Numbered from the stretch's first letter, positions 32,367 to 42,740 are shown. The stretch is 64,000 nucleotides of DNA from Procambarus clarkii (GCF_040958095.1 NC_091193.1:30120470-30184469); one strand, 5' to 3'. Notes: generated from the sequence alone by a model not told the origin. Program-made: numbers and translations.

Positions 32367-33318
32367 ATGGGAGTAAATAAACAAATTTGTGGCTACGGTA
32401 ACAATTCCTTAAAGTCGAAGGCAACGGGAATTGAATGTTATATCTGTAAGAATAGATTTCATTAGGCTTGTACAGAAGTGAGTAACACCACGGCACTGAG
32501 AGCTGGCCACTTGCTCTGGGTGTGTAAAAATGACCTGCCAGCTTGGAATATCCTAAAAACCCTTCTAGATAACATGACACATGAACGGAAAACATCGTTC
32601 ATTGAAAGCCTACCAGCCATCCAGAAGGAGTGGGAAAGGAACAACAACAATTCTAATATACCAGGGGTGGAGGCTATAGTCAGGGATGAAACTGAGGCTG
32701 AAACTCAGGAAGTTGTAAACTCTGACTCAGTAGGCCCGGATGCAGATGACAGTAAACTAGAAAGTGTAACAGACAGCACTGACAGCTCGATAGGTACAGA
32801 CACTACAACGGTTCCCAATAGAGCGAGTCAGACCAGAAGGACAGACTTACAGAAATTTTATGCAAAGGGCATATGCAGACAGATATGCTGGTAATAAAAA
32901 AGGATTAGAATGCAGTTACCAACATCCCAAAAAATGTTTAAATATGCTTAGGAAAGGTGAGTGTCGATTTGGATCAATATGTAGGTTTTTCCATCCTGAC
33001 ATGTGCCAATCCTCACTGGAGGACAGAAAATGCTATGACCTCAGCTGCCCATACTTTCACGTGAAAGGCATGGAACGCTACAAAAAGAGTGGCAAGCAGG
33101 ATAATGAATTTGGAGGAAACTCGATAAATTTTTTATACCCAACCGAAAGAGAATTCAAAAGGAGGAGCATGGAGAATGTATGGAACTGGATGCCAGATCA
33201 ACTTGCATTCCAGAATTACAGATACAATTACACATCGAAAGGGAACTACAACTACGACAGACAACTGCCCTACAACAATCAGTACTGGTCAGAACAAACT
33301 CAATATGTCCACGCATAA
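32367..33318 (+). pseudogene. LINE ORF1 with PHD-like and CCCH-type zinc fingers
   Basis: From the ATG at 32367 the frame reads ICGYGNNSLKS, then GIECYICKNRFH and, after a TAG stop at 32463, ACTEVS. The C-x2-C and H-x2-C spacing resembles a PHD-like finger seen in ORF1 of some CR1/L2-type elements. An acidic Ser/Thr-rich linker follows. After a frameshift near 32870-32890 there are CCCH-type fingers: GECRFGSICRFFHPDMC (C-x5-C-x3-H) and CYDLSCPYFH (C-x4-C-x3-H). The role expected in this family is binding of element RNA. One stop and one frameshift make it a pseudogene. Confidence 0.65.
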
Positions 33319-34014
33319 TGGGCTTGCCGAAAAAGTCTCCCAGTCCAACTATCCCTAATAGAATAACCTCATTCATCTTTGCCAACATACAAGGACTAAA
33401 AACAAGAACAAACAACAAAGTACAGTTCATAAATGGTCTCCTCACGGAGTCAAATGCAGTATTTGGCGCTTTCACAGAAACCCATGCAGGGGAATTCTTA
33501 GACAGTGAGATCTAGATTCAAGGATATAACCTATACAGGTGTGATAGGAAAATTAGGTCACATGGAGGAGTGGGTCTGTATATTAGGGAAGACCTTGTAT
33601 ACTCAAAGCTCCTTAACATTACAAATGAGGTGGTAGAGGTACTGGGATCAAAAATAGAGAAAATTAATTTAGTGATTATTCTAATATACAAACCACCAGA
33701 TGCAACGGCTGAGGAATTCACAGAACAGATAAACAAAATAGAGAATAGCCTTGATAATTTGGAGAACCCGATACCTGATATTATCTTTCTAGGTGACTTC
33801 AACTTGCCTAGTCTCAGGTGGAGAATAGCAAACAATAATATTATACCAGAAAATCTATCAGGACCTAACCAACCACAGATTAGAGAACTACTTAGATTCT
33901 GTGACAAATTTTCACTCAATCAGCAGATATCGGAGCCAACAAGAAATTAAAATATTCTAGATCTGGTCTTTACAAACAATGAAGACATTATCAGAGACAT
34001 TACGATATCAGATA

Positions 34015-36135
34015 CAGAGCACCACTTGGTTTCCGAACCCCTTGGGGACGAGACCCGTCGGTTAACATGTAAGTTCGTATACGAGAAATAGAGGGAAAAA
34101 ATAAACTAGAAATGTAAAAAGAAATTTTTCCGAAAAATTTATGAAAAAAACTCTAGGGAAAAAAATCGTCAGGTTCATGGCGTAAATGCGACCGTGTTTT
34201 GTTTGTACTCATCAATAAGTGAAGTCCTGATCCGCTTTATAAAAGTCCTTAATTGTTCCTAACTGATTATTAAGAAGTCTGGCAAACATCCTCTGGATGT
34301 TTCCTGCCAGCCTGCAGGCGCATCCTGCCTAAAATATACGATGATGTACTGTACATTTAAGAAACAAATCTGGGTCACAGGTCTGTGGAGTGTGGTTAGG
34401 CTTACGGAGTCAGCCGGTCCCTCCCCCACCACCATCACACCTCCCCCTCTCCCCCCACCACCGACACACCTCCCCCTCTCCCCCCACCACCGACACACCT
34501 CCCCCACCCCCCACCCCAAACCCATACACACACACACACACACTCTCAAAGGTCACGTGGTTCACAGTTCACTTCAACACCCATATATCGCTTCCTGCCT
34601 GCCTGCCTCCTTCCCACCCTGCCAGCCTGCTTCCTTCCCAGCCTGCCTCCTTCCCAGCCTGCCTGCCTGCCTGCCTCCTTCCCAGCCTGCCAGCCTGCCT
34701 CCTTCCCAGCCTGCCTCCTTCCCAGCCTGCCTCCTTCCCAGCCTGCCAGCCTGCCTCCTTCCCAGCCTGCCAGCCTGCCTCCTTCCCAGCCTGCCAGCCT
34801 GCCTCCTTCCCAGCCTGCCAGCCTGCCTCCTTCCCAGCCTGCCAGCCTGCCTCCTTCCCAGCCTGCCAGCCTGCCTCCTTCCCAGCCTGCCAGCCTGCCT
34901 CCTTCCCAGCCTGCCAGCCTGCCTCCTTCCCAGCCTGCCTCCTTCCCAGCCTGCCAGCCTGCCTCCTTCCCAGCCTGCCTCCTTCCCAGCCTGCCTCCTT
35001 CCCAGCCTGCCTCCTTCCCAGCCTGCTTCCTTCCCAGCCTGCCTGCCTGCCTCCTTCCCAGCCTGCCAGCCTGCTTCCTTCCCAGCCTGCCTCCTTCCCA
35101 GCCTGCCAGCCTGCTTCCTTCCCAGCCTGCTTCCTTCCCAGCCTGCCTCCTTCCCAGCCTGCCTTCTTCCCAGCCTGCCTCCTTCCCAGCCTGCCTCCTT
35201 CCCAGCCTGCCAGCCTGCCAGCCAGCCTGCCAGCCTGCCAGCCAGCCTGCCAGCCAGCCTGCCTGCCTGCCTCCTTCCCAGCCTGCCTCCTTCCCAGCCT
35301 GCCAGCCTGCCAGCCAGCCTGCCAGCCAGCCTGCCTGCCTGCCAGCCTGCTTCCTTTCCAGCCAGCCTGCCTCCCCCCCTGCCATCATGCTAACGGGTAG
35401 TGTGTGTTAGGCTTATCTTCGGGAATGAGCCGGTCTCACCCCCACCACCAACAAACCACCCGCCCCCCTACATCCCATCTCTCAAGGTCACGCGGTTCAA
35501 CCGCGTGACTACCACTCACTCCCTGCCTGCAAGCTAGCCTGCCTGCCTGCAAGCTAGCCTGCCTGCCTGCCTGCCTGTGCCTGCCAGCCTGCCTTTCCCT
35601 CCCTAATTCTCACTACTTCCATCCCTTCCTGCCTACCTCCTAGCATCTCTCCCTACCTTCCCCTCCCTCTTAGCATCTCTCCCTACCTCCTAACATCTCT
35701 CCCTACCTCCCCCTCCCCCCTAGCATCTCTCCTCCCCCCCTCTCTCACTGATTCTCCCCCCCCCCCTCATTCATACTGCCTCCCACCTAAGTTCCATCGT
35801 CCATCCACCCACCAGTCAGCCATCACTGACGCAATGGGTGCATTTGGAGCCAACATGGTGCACAGATGTTTCTTGATTGTGCAGATATGTAAAACAAAAG
35901 CACAGAATGAACATTCCAGCCTTATGGCAATTCAAAATAATAGGAATAATAGGCCGTGAATCTGTGAAGTCACAGTGGGCAAACTGGACCATCGCCCACC
36001 CACCACCACAAGCCGGCGTGACGCTTGGCGGACCCCTTCCTACCCGAACTTTGTTCGGGTAGCATGACTCCCCAACCCCAATCAGGAAACTGGAAGTTTC
36101 GGATAACTAAAGTTCGGAAACCAAGTGGTGCTCTG
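34015..36135. mobile_element. TA-flanked DNA transposon (Tc1/mariner-type, non-autonomous) filled with minisatellite
   Basis: Perfect 24-bp terminal inverted repeats (beginning CAGAGCACCACTTGGTTTCC) lie at 34015-34038 and 36112-36135. They are flanked by TA dinucleotides at 34013-34014 and 36136-36137. Collapsing the element to a single TA restores the LINE frame (ISD-TTYSDHK). The 2121-bp interior has no transposase. It holds (AC)n near 34527, a large C/T-rich minisatellite (34590-35390) and a second one near 35515-35600. Near the right end there is a perfect hairpin, CTACCCGAAC-TTT-GTTCGGGTAG (36040-36062). The superfamily is inferred from the TA duplication and CA start. Confidence 0.8.
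34590..35390. repeat. Minisatellite, CCTGCCAGCCTGCCTCCTTCCCAG-type
   Basis: This is about 800 bases of tandem units built from CCTGCCTCCTTCCCAG (16) and CCTGCCAG (8), most often in a 24-base order, with irregular higher-order arrangement. Long open frames on both strands (Pro/Ser/Ala/Cys-rich on plus, Gly/Arg/Gln/Ala on minus) are by-products of the repeat. A shorter CTTGCCTGCCTGCAAG-type cluster follows near 35520-35600. Confidence 0.9.
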
Positions 36136-36970
36136 TACCACATATTCAGATCACAAGCTCATTGAAGTGCAAACGACCATCAATACTCAGAATAGACCTA
36201 AAACGTTGATAAAGCGAGAGGGGCTATTCAGTAAATTCAATTTTAATAATAAAAGGATAGACTGAGCGATAATAAACAGGGAATTTAAAAACATTCCATG
36301 GGAAACTGTTTTAAGTAATACAAGTCCTACAGAAGGAATAGAAAAACTGACTTCGGAAGCGTATCAAGTCTGTCTGAAGCATGTTTCTTTGAGGAAAGCC
36401 AGAAAGAGATCCTACGTAGAAAGAGAACGCAGACGACACTATAAACGCAAGAAAAAAATAACGGAACTGCTTATGCAGACACGAATTTCCCATCAAATAA
36501 GGAATAATTTAAATAGGGAGATTGAAGAAATTGAGCGGAAATTGAAACACTCGTATGAAACTGAAGAAAGGCAGTTAGAACAGAAAGCAATTCAGGAAAT
36601 AAAGAAAAATCCAAAATACTTCTTCACATATGCAAAATCAAAAGCAAAAACCACTGCCAGTATTGGACCTATACGTACAAGTAAAGGTTTATACACGGAG
36701 GATAACAAAGAACTTAGTGAAATCCTAAAAAAGCAGGATGAGGACATGTTTAAAACTCCAATAAACAACATGAAAGTGGAATATCCAGACAATTTCTCTA
36801 TGTGGGATATTCAAACCCCTGTAAATATAACTGATATCAACACGAGCACACTAAATTTTGAAAGAGAAATTGAAAACATGCCCATGCACTCGGCCCCAGG
36901 TCCAGACTCATGGAATTCAATATTTATAAAGAAATGCAAAGTGCCGGTAGCACAGGCACTCGGTATAGTG

Positions 36971-38615
36971 TAATTACCTAAGTGTAGTTACAGGATGAGA
37001 GCTACGCTCGTGGTGTCCCGTCTTCCCAGCACTCTTTGTCATATAACGCTTTGAAACTACTGACGGTCTTGGCCTCCACCACCTTCTCACTTAACTTGTT
37101 CCAACCGTCTACCACTCTATTTGCGAAGGTGAATTTTCTTATATTTCTTCGGCATCTGTGTTTAGCTAGTTTAAATCTATGGCCTCTTGTTCTTGAAGTT
37201 CCAGGTCTCAGGAAGTCTTCCCTGTCGATTTTATCAATTCCTGTTACTATTTTGTACGTAGTGATCATATCACCTCTTTTTCTTCTGTCTTCTAGTTTTG
37301 GCATATTTAATGCTTCTAACCTCTCCTCGTAGCTCTTGCCCTTCAGTTCTGGGAGCCACTTAGTAGCATGTCTTTGCACCTTTTCCAGTTTGTTGATGTG
37401 CTTCTTAAGATATGGGCACCACACAACAGCTGCATATTCTAGCTTTGGCCTAACAAAAGTCATGAACAACTTCTTTAGTATATCGCCATCCATGTATTTA
37501 AATGCAATTCTGAAGTTAGAAAGCATTGCATAGGCTCCTTGCACAATATTCTTAATGTGGTCCTCAGGTGATAGTTTTCTATCTAGAACCACTCCTAGAT
37601 CTCTTTCTTTATCAGAATTCTTTAAAGATTTCTCACATAATATATAGGTTGTGTGGGGTCTATGTTCTCCTATTCCACATTCCATAACATGACATTTATT
37701 AACATTAAATTCCATTTGCCAAGTGGTGCTCCATATACTTATTTTGTCCAGGTCTTCTTGAAGGGCATGACAATCATCTAAATTTCTTATCCTTCCTATT
37801 ATCTTAGCATCATCAGCAAACATGTCCATATAATTCTGTATACCAACTGGTAGATCATTTATGTACACAATAAACATCACTGGTGCAAGAACTGAACCCT
37901 GTGGTACTCCACTTGTGACATTTCTCCATTCTGATACATTGCCTCTGATTACTGCCCTCATTTTTCTATCAGTCAGAAAATTTTTCATCCATGATAGAAG
38001 CTTACCTGTCACCCCTCCAATATTTTCCAGTTTCCAGAACAACCTCTTATGTGGAACTCTGTCGAAAGCCTTTTTTAGGTCCAGATAGATGCAGTCAACC
38101 CAGCCATCTCTTTCCTGTAATATCTCTGTGGCCCGATCATAGAAACTGAGTAAATTCGATACACAGGATCTTCCTGATCGAAAACCATACTGTCTGTCTG
38201 ATATTATATCATTTCTCTCCAGGTGTTCTACCCATTTAGTTTTGATTAGCTTTTCCAATACTTTCACTATTACACTTGTCAATGATACAGGTCTATAATT
38301 GAGGGGGTCTTCCCTGCTGCCACTTTTGTAGATTGGAACTATGTTAGCCTGTTTCCACACGTCTGCTACGATTCCTGTACACAGGGATGCCTGAAAGATC
38401 AGGTGAAGTGGAATGCTGAGCTCAGATGCACATTCTCTCAGAACCCATGGTGAAACGCCATCTGGGCCAGCTGCTTTGTTCCTCCCGAGCTCCTTTAGCA
38501 TATTTTCCACTTCATCTCTAGACACCTCTATCCGCTCTATGTTGTTCTCTGGAATTCTTATTGTGTCTGGTTCTCTGAAGATTTCATTTTGTACAAACAC
38601 ACTTTGGAACTTTTC
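36971..38615 (-). mobile_element. Rex1/CR1-like LINE, 5'-truncated copy 2
   Basis: This 1.65-kb minus-strand insertion sits inside the LINE RT gene. Its 3' end carries the TTACACTTAGGTAATTA unit at 36971 and its 5' end is near 38615. It is nearly identical to the copies at 58588-60224 and 14664-15801 and carries a continuous RT frame. No long target duplication is visible. Confidence 0.85.
37002..38615 (-). CDS. Rex1/CR1-like reverse transcriptase (intact frame, 5'-truncated)
   Basis: An open frame of more than 530 codons encodes the RT and C-terminal domains. Motifs include NKAAGPDGVSPWVLRECASE (palm entry), NYRPVSLTSVIVKVLEKLI, QYGFRSGRSCVSNLLSFYDR, DCIYLDLKKAFDRVPHKRLF (first catalytic Asp), SGVPQGSVLAPVMFIVYIND, MFADDAKIIGRI (FADD box), KERDLGVVLDRKLSPEDHIK, LEKVQRHATKWLPELKGKSY and the terminal NRVVDGWNKLSEKVVEAKTV. 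The true N-terminus and endonuclease are missing; the apparent Met near 38660 lies in the host LINE. Lack of stops suggests recent insertion. Confidence 0.85.
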   Translation of the reverse strand, partial: EKFQSVFVQNEIFREPDTIRIPENNIERIEVSRDEVENMLKELGRNKAAGPDGVSPWVLRECASELSIPLHLIFQASLCTGIVADVWKQANIVPIYKSGSREDPLNYRPVSLTSVIVKVLEKLIKTKWVEHLERNDIISDRQYGFRSGRSCVSNLLSFYDRATEILQERDGWVDCIYLDLKKAFDRVPHKRLFWKLENIGGVTGKLLSWMKNFLTDRKMRAVIRGNVSEWRNVTSGVPQGSVLAPVMFIVYINDLPVGIQNYMDMFADDAKIIGRIRNLDDCHALQEDLDKISIWSTTWQMEFNVNKCHVMECGIGEHRPHTTYILCEKSLKNSDKERDLGVVLDRKLSPEDHIKNIVQGAYAMLSNFRIAFKYMDGDILKKLFMTFVRPKLEYAAVVWCPYLKKHINKLEKVQRHATKWLPELKGKSYEERLEALNMPKLEDRRKRGDMITTYKIVTGIDKIDREDFLRPGTSRTRGHRFKLAKHRCRRNIRKFTFANRVVDGWNKLSEKVVEAKTVSSFKALYDKECWEDGTPRA

Positions 38616-40144
38616 ATTTATGGAGGAAGAGCTTGGACACGAGGGAGATACCAGATGCACTTAAAGTAGCAGACATAGCCCCTCTACACAAGGGAGGGAG
38701 CAAAGCATTGGCAAAGAATTATAGACCAGTTGCACTAACATCGCACATAATAAAAGTATTTGAGAGAGTGATTAGGAGTCAGGTCACCAATTTCATGGAG
38801 CCCAATGACCTTCACAACCCAGGCCAACATGGATTACGAGTGGGAAGATCGTGCCTCTCACAGCTACTGGAGCACTACGACAAAGTCACTGAGGCATTAG
38901 AAGAAAAACAGAATGCTGATGTTTTATATATGTTGATGATATACACGGACTTCGCAAAGGCTTTCGATAAATGTGACCATGGCGTGATAGCACACAAAAT
39001 GAAGTCAATGGGAATAACCGGTAAAGTAGGACGCTGGATACTCAGTTTTCAGTCAAACAGGACTCAGCGAGTAACGGTCAACCATATAAAATCTAGTCCA
39101 AGTGCAGTTAAAAGCTCTGTACCGCAGGGTACAGTCCTTGCACCGCTGTTTTTCCTTATTCTCATATTAGATATAGACAAAAATACAAGTCACAGCTTCG
39201 TATCATCCTTTGCAGATGACACGAAAATCAGTATGAAAATTATCTCGGCTGAAGACATTGAAAAACTTCAAGCTGATATTAATAAAGTTTTCGACTGGGC
39301 ATCAAAAAAAAACATGATGTTTAACAGTGATAAATTCCAGGTACTCAGGTACGGTAAAAATGAGGACCTTAAACATAATACAGGGTATAAAACACAATCA
39401 ATGTACCCATAGTAGGAAAACAGCATGTAAAGGATTTGGGAATAATGATGTCTGACGACCTAACGTTTCGGGAGCATAACCAAGCAAATATTGCGACAGC
39501 CAGAAAAATGATAGGATGGATTACGAGAACTTTCAAATCCAGGGATCCCATCACAATGGTTGTATTCTTCAAGTCACTTGTGTTGTCCCGTCTTGAGTAC
39601 TGCTCAGTATTCACTTCCCCCTTCAGAGCAGGAGAGATTGCTGAAATAGAGGGAATACAGAGAACATATACAGCACGCATAGACGCGATAAAGCACCTAA
39701 ATTATTGGGATCGTCTCAAAGCCCTCCAAATGTACTCACTAGAAAGAAGACGAGAGAGATATCAAATAATATACACCTGGAAGATACTGGAGGGCCAAGT
39801 ACCAAATCTACATAGTAAAATAACAACGTACTGGAGTGAATGATATGGAAGAAAATGTAGAATAGAACCAGTGAAGAGCTGGGGTGCCATAGGCACAATC
39901 AGAGAACACTGTTTAAACATCAGAGGTCCGCGGTTGTTCAACACCCTCCCAGCAAGCATAAGAAATATTGCCGGAACAACCGTGGACATCTTCAAGAGGA
40001 AACTAGATTTATTCCTCCAAGGAGTGCCGGACCAACCGGGCTGTGGTGGGTATGTGGGCCTGTGGGCCGCTCCAAGCAACAGCCTGGTGGACCAAACTCT
40101 CACAAGTCAAGCCTGGCCTCGGGCCGGGCTTGGGAAGTAGAAGA

Positions 40145-40711
40145 ACTCCCAGAACCCCATCAACCAAGTAACCAGGTATCAACCAGGTCAGGATAAGGAT
40201 TTGGGATGGGACGGTAGGGAAGGAATGGTGACCAACCACTTGGATGGTCGGGGATTGAACAACGGCCTACTCAGTGCCTACAAAATGCCCTACTCCTCAA
40301 AAATCCATTCTGACATAAAGAAACCTTATGAGTCTGTGTAATCTTAACTACTGCACTATTTAACTGCTGCAGAACCTACTGCCTTAGTTACGGGGGGATA
40401 GATGTAATAATTAACTAGGCCACTGGTGGAACTGTGGACACTAGCAAGAAAGGGAACTAGCTGTTCTATCACCTGCCTGGTAGTGAGTACACCCCACCCT
40501 TATCAAGCAGCTGGGAACAACCATGGACATCTTCAAGAGAAAACTAGATTGTTTCCAAGAAGGAGTGCCGGACCAACCGGGCTGTGGTGGGTATGTGGGC
40601 CTGCGGGCCGCTCCAAGCAACAGCCTGGTGGACCAAACTCACACAAGTCAAGTCTGACCTCGGGCCGGGCTTGGGGAGTAGATGAACTCCCAGAACCCTA
40701 TCAAGCAGGTA
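40145..40711 (+). repeat. LINE 3' region with a partial duplicate of its own tail
   Basis: After the RT stop (40140), the 3' UTR runs to CCAGGTATCAACCAGGTCAG (40172-40191). An unassigned stretch follows, with TGGTGACCAACCACTTGGAT (40226), a sequence that looks repeat-derived. At about 40508 the coding tail starts again (ACAACCATGGACATCTTCAA, 40516), running through NSLVDQ to the 3' end. The second tail is either a separate truncated insertion or a local duplication. Confidence 0.6.
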
Positions 40712-40717
40712 TCCCTT

Positions 40718-42026
40718 GTATGTGGCGCCCTTTCCCGACAGCGAGGCCGTTGGGGTCGACGCCTTTCGGCAGGACTGGTCGAGGTGGGGGTTCCTGTACC
40801 TGTTTTCCCCGGTTCAGCTGTTGCTCCAGGTCCTGACTCTCTTGGAGACTTACCAGGGGAGAGAAGTCTTCTTGGCCCACTGGTGGCCGGCCCAGCCGTG
40901 GTTTCAGTCGCTGCTTGCTCGGTGTCCGAACCCGGAGGTTTTTCCACGGCTCCGCCCTTCCAGCAGATTGGTCCTGTCCGCCTCGTGGCTTGTTTGATCT
41001 TCTCGAGTCTTCATGTATGGTATTTTTTACTCTAGTTTATCATCATCTCTATGGTTGTTAGGTGGCTTCCTTATTAGTTTCCCACCTGCAGGCTTCATCT
41101 TGGTGGCAGTATGAAGTTTCCTGGTGGTCCTTCCGATTCTTTTTGTGTCTTCGTCGTTGTGCTTCGCTTTCTGTTAGGGTTGTGTTGTCCTTTCTCTCTT
41201 GGTTGTTCCCGGACCGTCTCCTTATGCCTAACACTGTCACCTCGTATCGTGCGGCGCTGGCAGAGCCGCTGCAGCTTGCTTTTGGTATAGATGTCAAGTC
41301 TGCGTCATTTCGCAAGCTGTCTCGGGCATTGTTTCACCTCCGGCCTGCTCATGCACCACCTGAGCCGTCCTGGTCATTGGACAGGGTGCTCTCTTTTCTT
41401 TTTTCTCCTCATTTTGTTGTAGCCCCTTCGGTTCTGGATTGTTTTTCGAAGGCTCTTTTCCTGTTGGCATTGGCCTCTGGGGGTCGGGTTGGTGAGCTTC
41501 ATGCTCTCCTCCGGTGCAGAAGTTTCTGCTCTTTTGGTCGGGGTGATCGTTTTGTACGTCTGCAGCCTTCTCCTTTTTTTCTGGCAACGAATGAGACTGC
41601 TGCTTTCTGGAGAGGTCCCTGGGTTGTTGATGCTTGGTTGGTTCAGCCGGGGGTGCATCATGTTTTGTGTCCAGTTGCGGCTCTCCGTTGTTATTTGCAT
41701 GCCACAGCTTCTGTATCCGGTGGACGCGCTCTTGGTTGATCTGGTTTCCCTTCTTCCCTGTTCGCGGGTGCGGGTCTCCCGGGTCGTCCGCAGGTTAATT
41801 AAGGCTAGCCAGCCTACGATCTATCCCCGTGCCCATGACATCAGCAAGTTCGTCGCTCTTGCCGCCGTCTTTGGAAATTTGTCCTGGGCTGACATTCGGG
41901 CACGGGGATTTTGGCAGTCGAACAGGGTCCTGGCTGCTCGTTACCTTGTAAACGTTCCTGGGCCCAGTCGGGCTTGTGTTGCTTTGGGTCGGTGGATGCA
42001 GCCAGTTGTCTCGACTTCGCGTTGAG
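40718..42026 (+). pseudogene. DIRS linker and tyrosine recombinase (copy F/G, best preserved)
   Basis: The linker reads YVAPFPDSEAVGVDAFRQDW (40716 on) and the core-binding region MPNTVTSYRAALAEPLQLAF (41224 on). One open frame from 41062 to 41739 carries box I, LALASGGRVGELHALLRCRS (catalytic Arg). After one frame change come HDISKFVALAAVFGNLSWAD (41836 on), with the His but Ser in place of the HxxR Arg, then GFWQSNRVLAARYLVN with the nucleophilic Tyr (near 41940), and the stop at 42024. The enzyme class cuts and rejoins circular retro-DNA through a 3'-phosphotyrosine. The missing Arg and frameshift argue against activity. Confidence 0.75.
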
Positions 42027-42084
42027 GAGTGAGCGGCAACCGCCTCCCGGGTAAGTCCCTATTCTCTTTCCTCTGTGGGTAGTT

Positions 42085-42134
42085 AGCTCCGGGGAGCTGT
42101 AAGCACTGGTTTTCTGGGAGCCCCTCCCAGAAAA
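42085..42134 (+). repeat. DIRS internal complementary region, first half only (copy F/G)
   Basis: AGCTCCGGGGAGCTGTAAGC followed by ACTGGTTTTCTGGGAGCCCC keeps the complement of the left terminus. The second half, and the inner part of the right repeat, are replaced by a LINE tail at 42135, so the insertion was accompanied by a deletion. Confidence 0.6.
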
Positions 42135-42438
42135 TAAAAAGCGGAGGTGCAACAGGTACTCTGAGAGAGAACTCTATCAACATCAGAGGCCCGAGACTGT
42201 TCAACACACTTTCGCTACACATAAGGGGCATAACTGACAATCCCCTCACAGTGTTCAAGAGAGAACTGGATAAGCACCTCCAAAGGATACCTGATCAACC
42301 AAGCTATGACTCATACATCAGGCTGCGAGCAGCCACGTCCAATAGCCTGGTTGATCAGTCCAGCAACCAGGAGGCCTGGTCGACGACCGGGCCGCGGGGA
42401 CGCTAAGCCCCGGAAACACCTCAAGGTAACCTCAAGGT
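42135..42438 (+). mobile_element. 5'-truncated LINE tail inserted in DIRS F/G 3' region
   Basis: This is homologous to 17765-18079, from AAAAGCGGAGGTGCAACAGG to the terminal CCTCAAGGTAACCTCAAGG. It is 304 bases long and 5'-truncated, with a coding strand matching the C-terminal SLRVPVAP-type antisense shadow and the sense LRENSI...QRIPDQP region. Confidence 0.85.
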
Positions 42439-42740
42439 TGGTTGCAATTTTCACCAGAATAGGGGTTTGTTTTGGGACGCCTACCTTTCTGGGTGCCTAA
42501 CCCGGTCGATGGCAGACATAGAATGCTTCCAATCACATGGGGGGTTCTATAGGCCATTGCTCCCCCTTGCCTCTCTAGAGGGGGCCAGGTTTTGGCTCGT
42601 GGTCCCCGGTAGGCCCACAAGAACTCCATACACATAACTGATGCCAAAGTCTGACCTTAGCCTATCATCCTAGTAAGCTCCGGGGAGCCTCTGGGATTCA
42701 CCCAGAAAATGGCGTTTCATTACATTCAATGCTGGTTTTT
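42439..42740 (+). repeat. DIRS right inverted terminal repeat (copy F/G), inner part deleted
   Basis: It runs from CACCAGAATAGGGGTTTGTT (42453) through GGTCGATGGCAGACATAGAA (42506) to CACCCAGAAAATGGCGTTTC (42699) and CATTCAATGCTGG plus a T-run. It is followed directly by recombinase sequence of the outer copy D/H. Confidence 0.8.

Larger units (their letters stand above)
33340..36400 (+). pseudogene. LINE apurinic-type endonuclease domain, split by a DNA transposon
   Basis: The frame reads ITSFIFANIQGLKTRTNNKV (33362 on), AFTETHAGEF with the catalytic Glu, GGVGLYIREDLVYS (33565 on), IIFLGDFNLPSLRW (33782 on, the GDFN box) and LDLVFTNNEDIIRDITISD. The last piece is interrupted at a TA (34013) and resumes after 36137 as TYSDHKLIEVQT with the SDH catalytic box. 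Two further point stops occur (33513 and near 33948). This domain nicks target DNA for target-primed reverse transcription. Confidence 0.75.
36389..40140 (+). pseudogene. LINE reverse transcriptase, split by a Rex1/CR1-like LINE and frameshifts
   Basis: The pre-RT part (36389-36970) is basic and helical (KARKRSYVERERRRHYKRKK) and ends HSAPGPDSWNSIFIKKC. RT proper resumes at 38618 with LWRKSLDTREIPDALKVADI. The motifs are GLRVGRSCLSQLLEHYDKV, MIYTDFAKAFDKCDHGV, SSVPQGTVLAPLFFLILILD and SSFADDTKISMKI (39214 on). A stop at 39410 and a frame change lead into KDLGIMMSDDLTFREHNQ (39429 on). A TGA after TTYWSE (39841) breaks the C-terminus, which ends DQPGCGGYVGLWAAPSNSLV near 40086. It is homologous to the RT at 16675-18036. 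Confidence 0.75.
32139..40711 (+). mobile_element. Near-full-length LINE (8.57 kb with nested insertions)
   Basis: The 6-bp duplications TCCCTT at 32133-32138 and 40712-40717 bound it, and DIRS linker sequence reads straight across once it is removed. It has an AT-rich leader, an ORF1 with zinc-finger-like motifs (32367-33318), an apurinic-type endonuclease (33340 on) and an RT (36400-40140). Two elements are nested: a TA-flanked DNA transposon (34015-36135) and a Rex1/CR1-like LINE (36971-38615). Without them it is about 4.8 kb. The 3' end carries a second, partial copy of its own tail (40508-40711). It is related to, but distinct from, the LINE at 16483-18079. Confidence 0.8.
27488..42740 (+). 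mobile_element. DIRS-like retrotransposon copy F/G, full length, split by LINE insertions
   Basis: The 5' part (27488-32138) and 3' part (40718-42740) join without loss at the TCCCTT duplicated by an 8.57-kb LINE. The joined sequence reads through the linker exactly as in copies A and E. Short LINE tails are also inserted at 29920-30139 and 42135-42438. Removing the insertions leaves a DIRS of about 6.2 kb with both terminal repeats. It is the best preserved copy in the RT and recombinase regions. Confidence 0.85.

Noticed and set aside
34341-35400. Very long overlapping open frames on both strands (280-350 codons)
   Set aside because: They are translations of the CCTGCC/TTCCCAG minisatellite (PASFPACLP-type and GWLAGWQAG-type repeats) with no non-repetitive domain.
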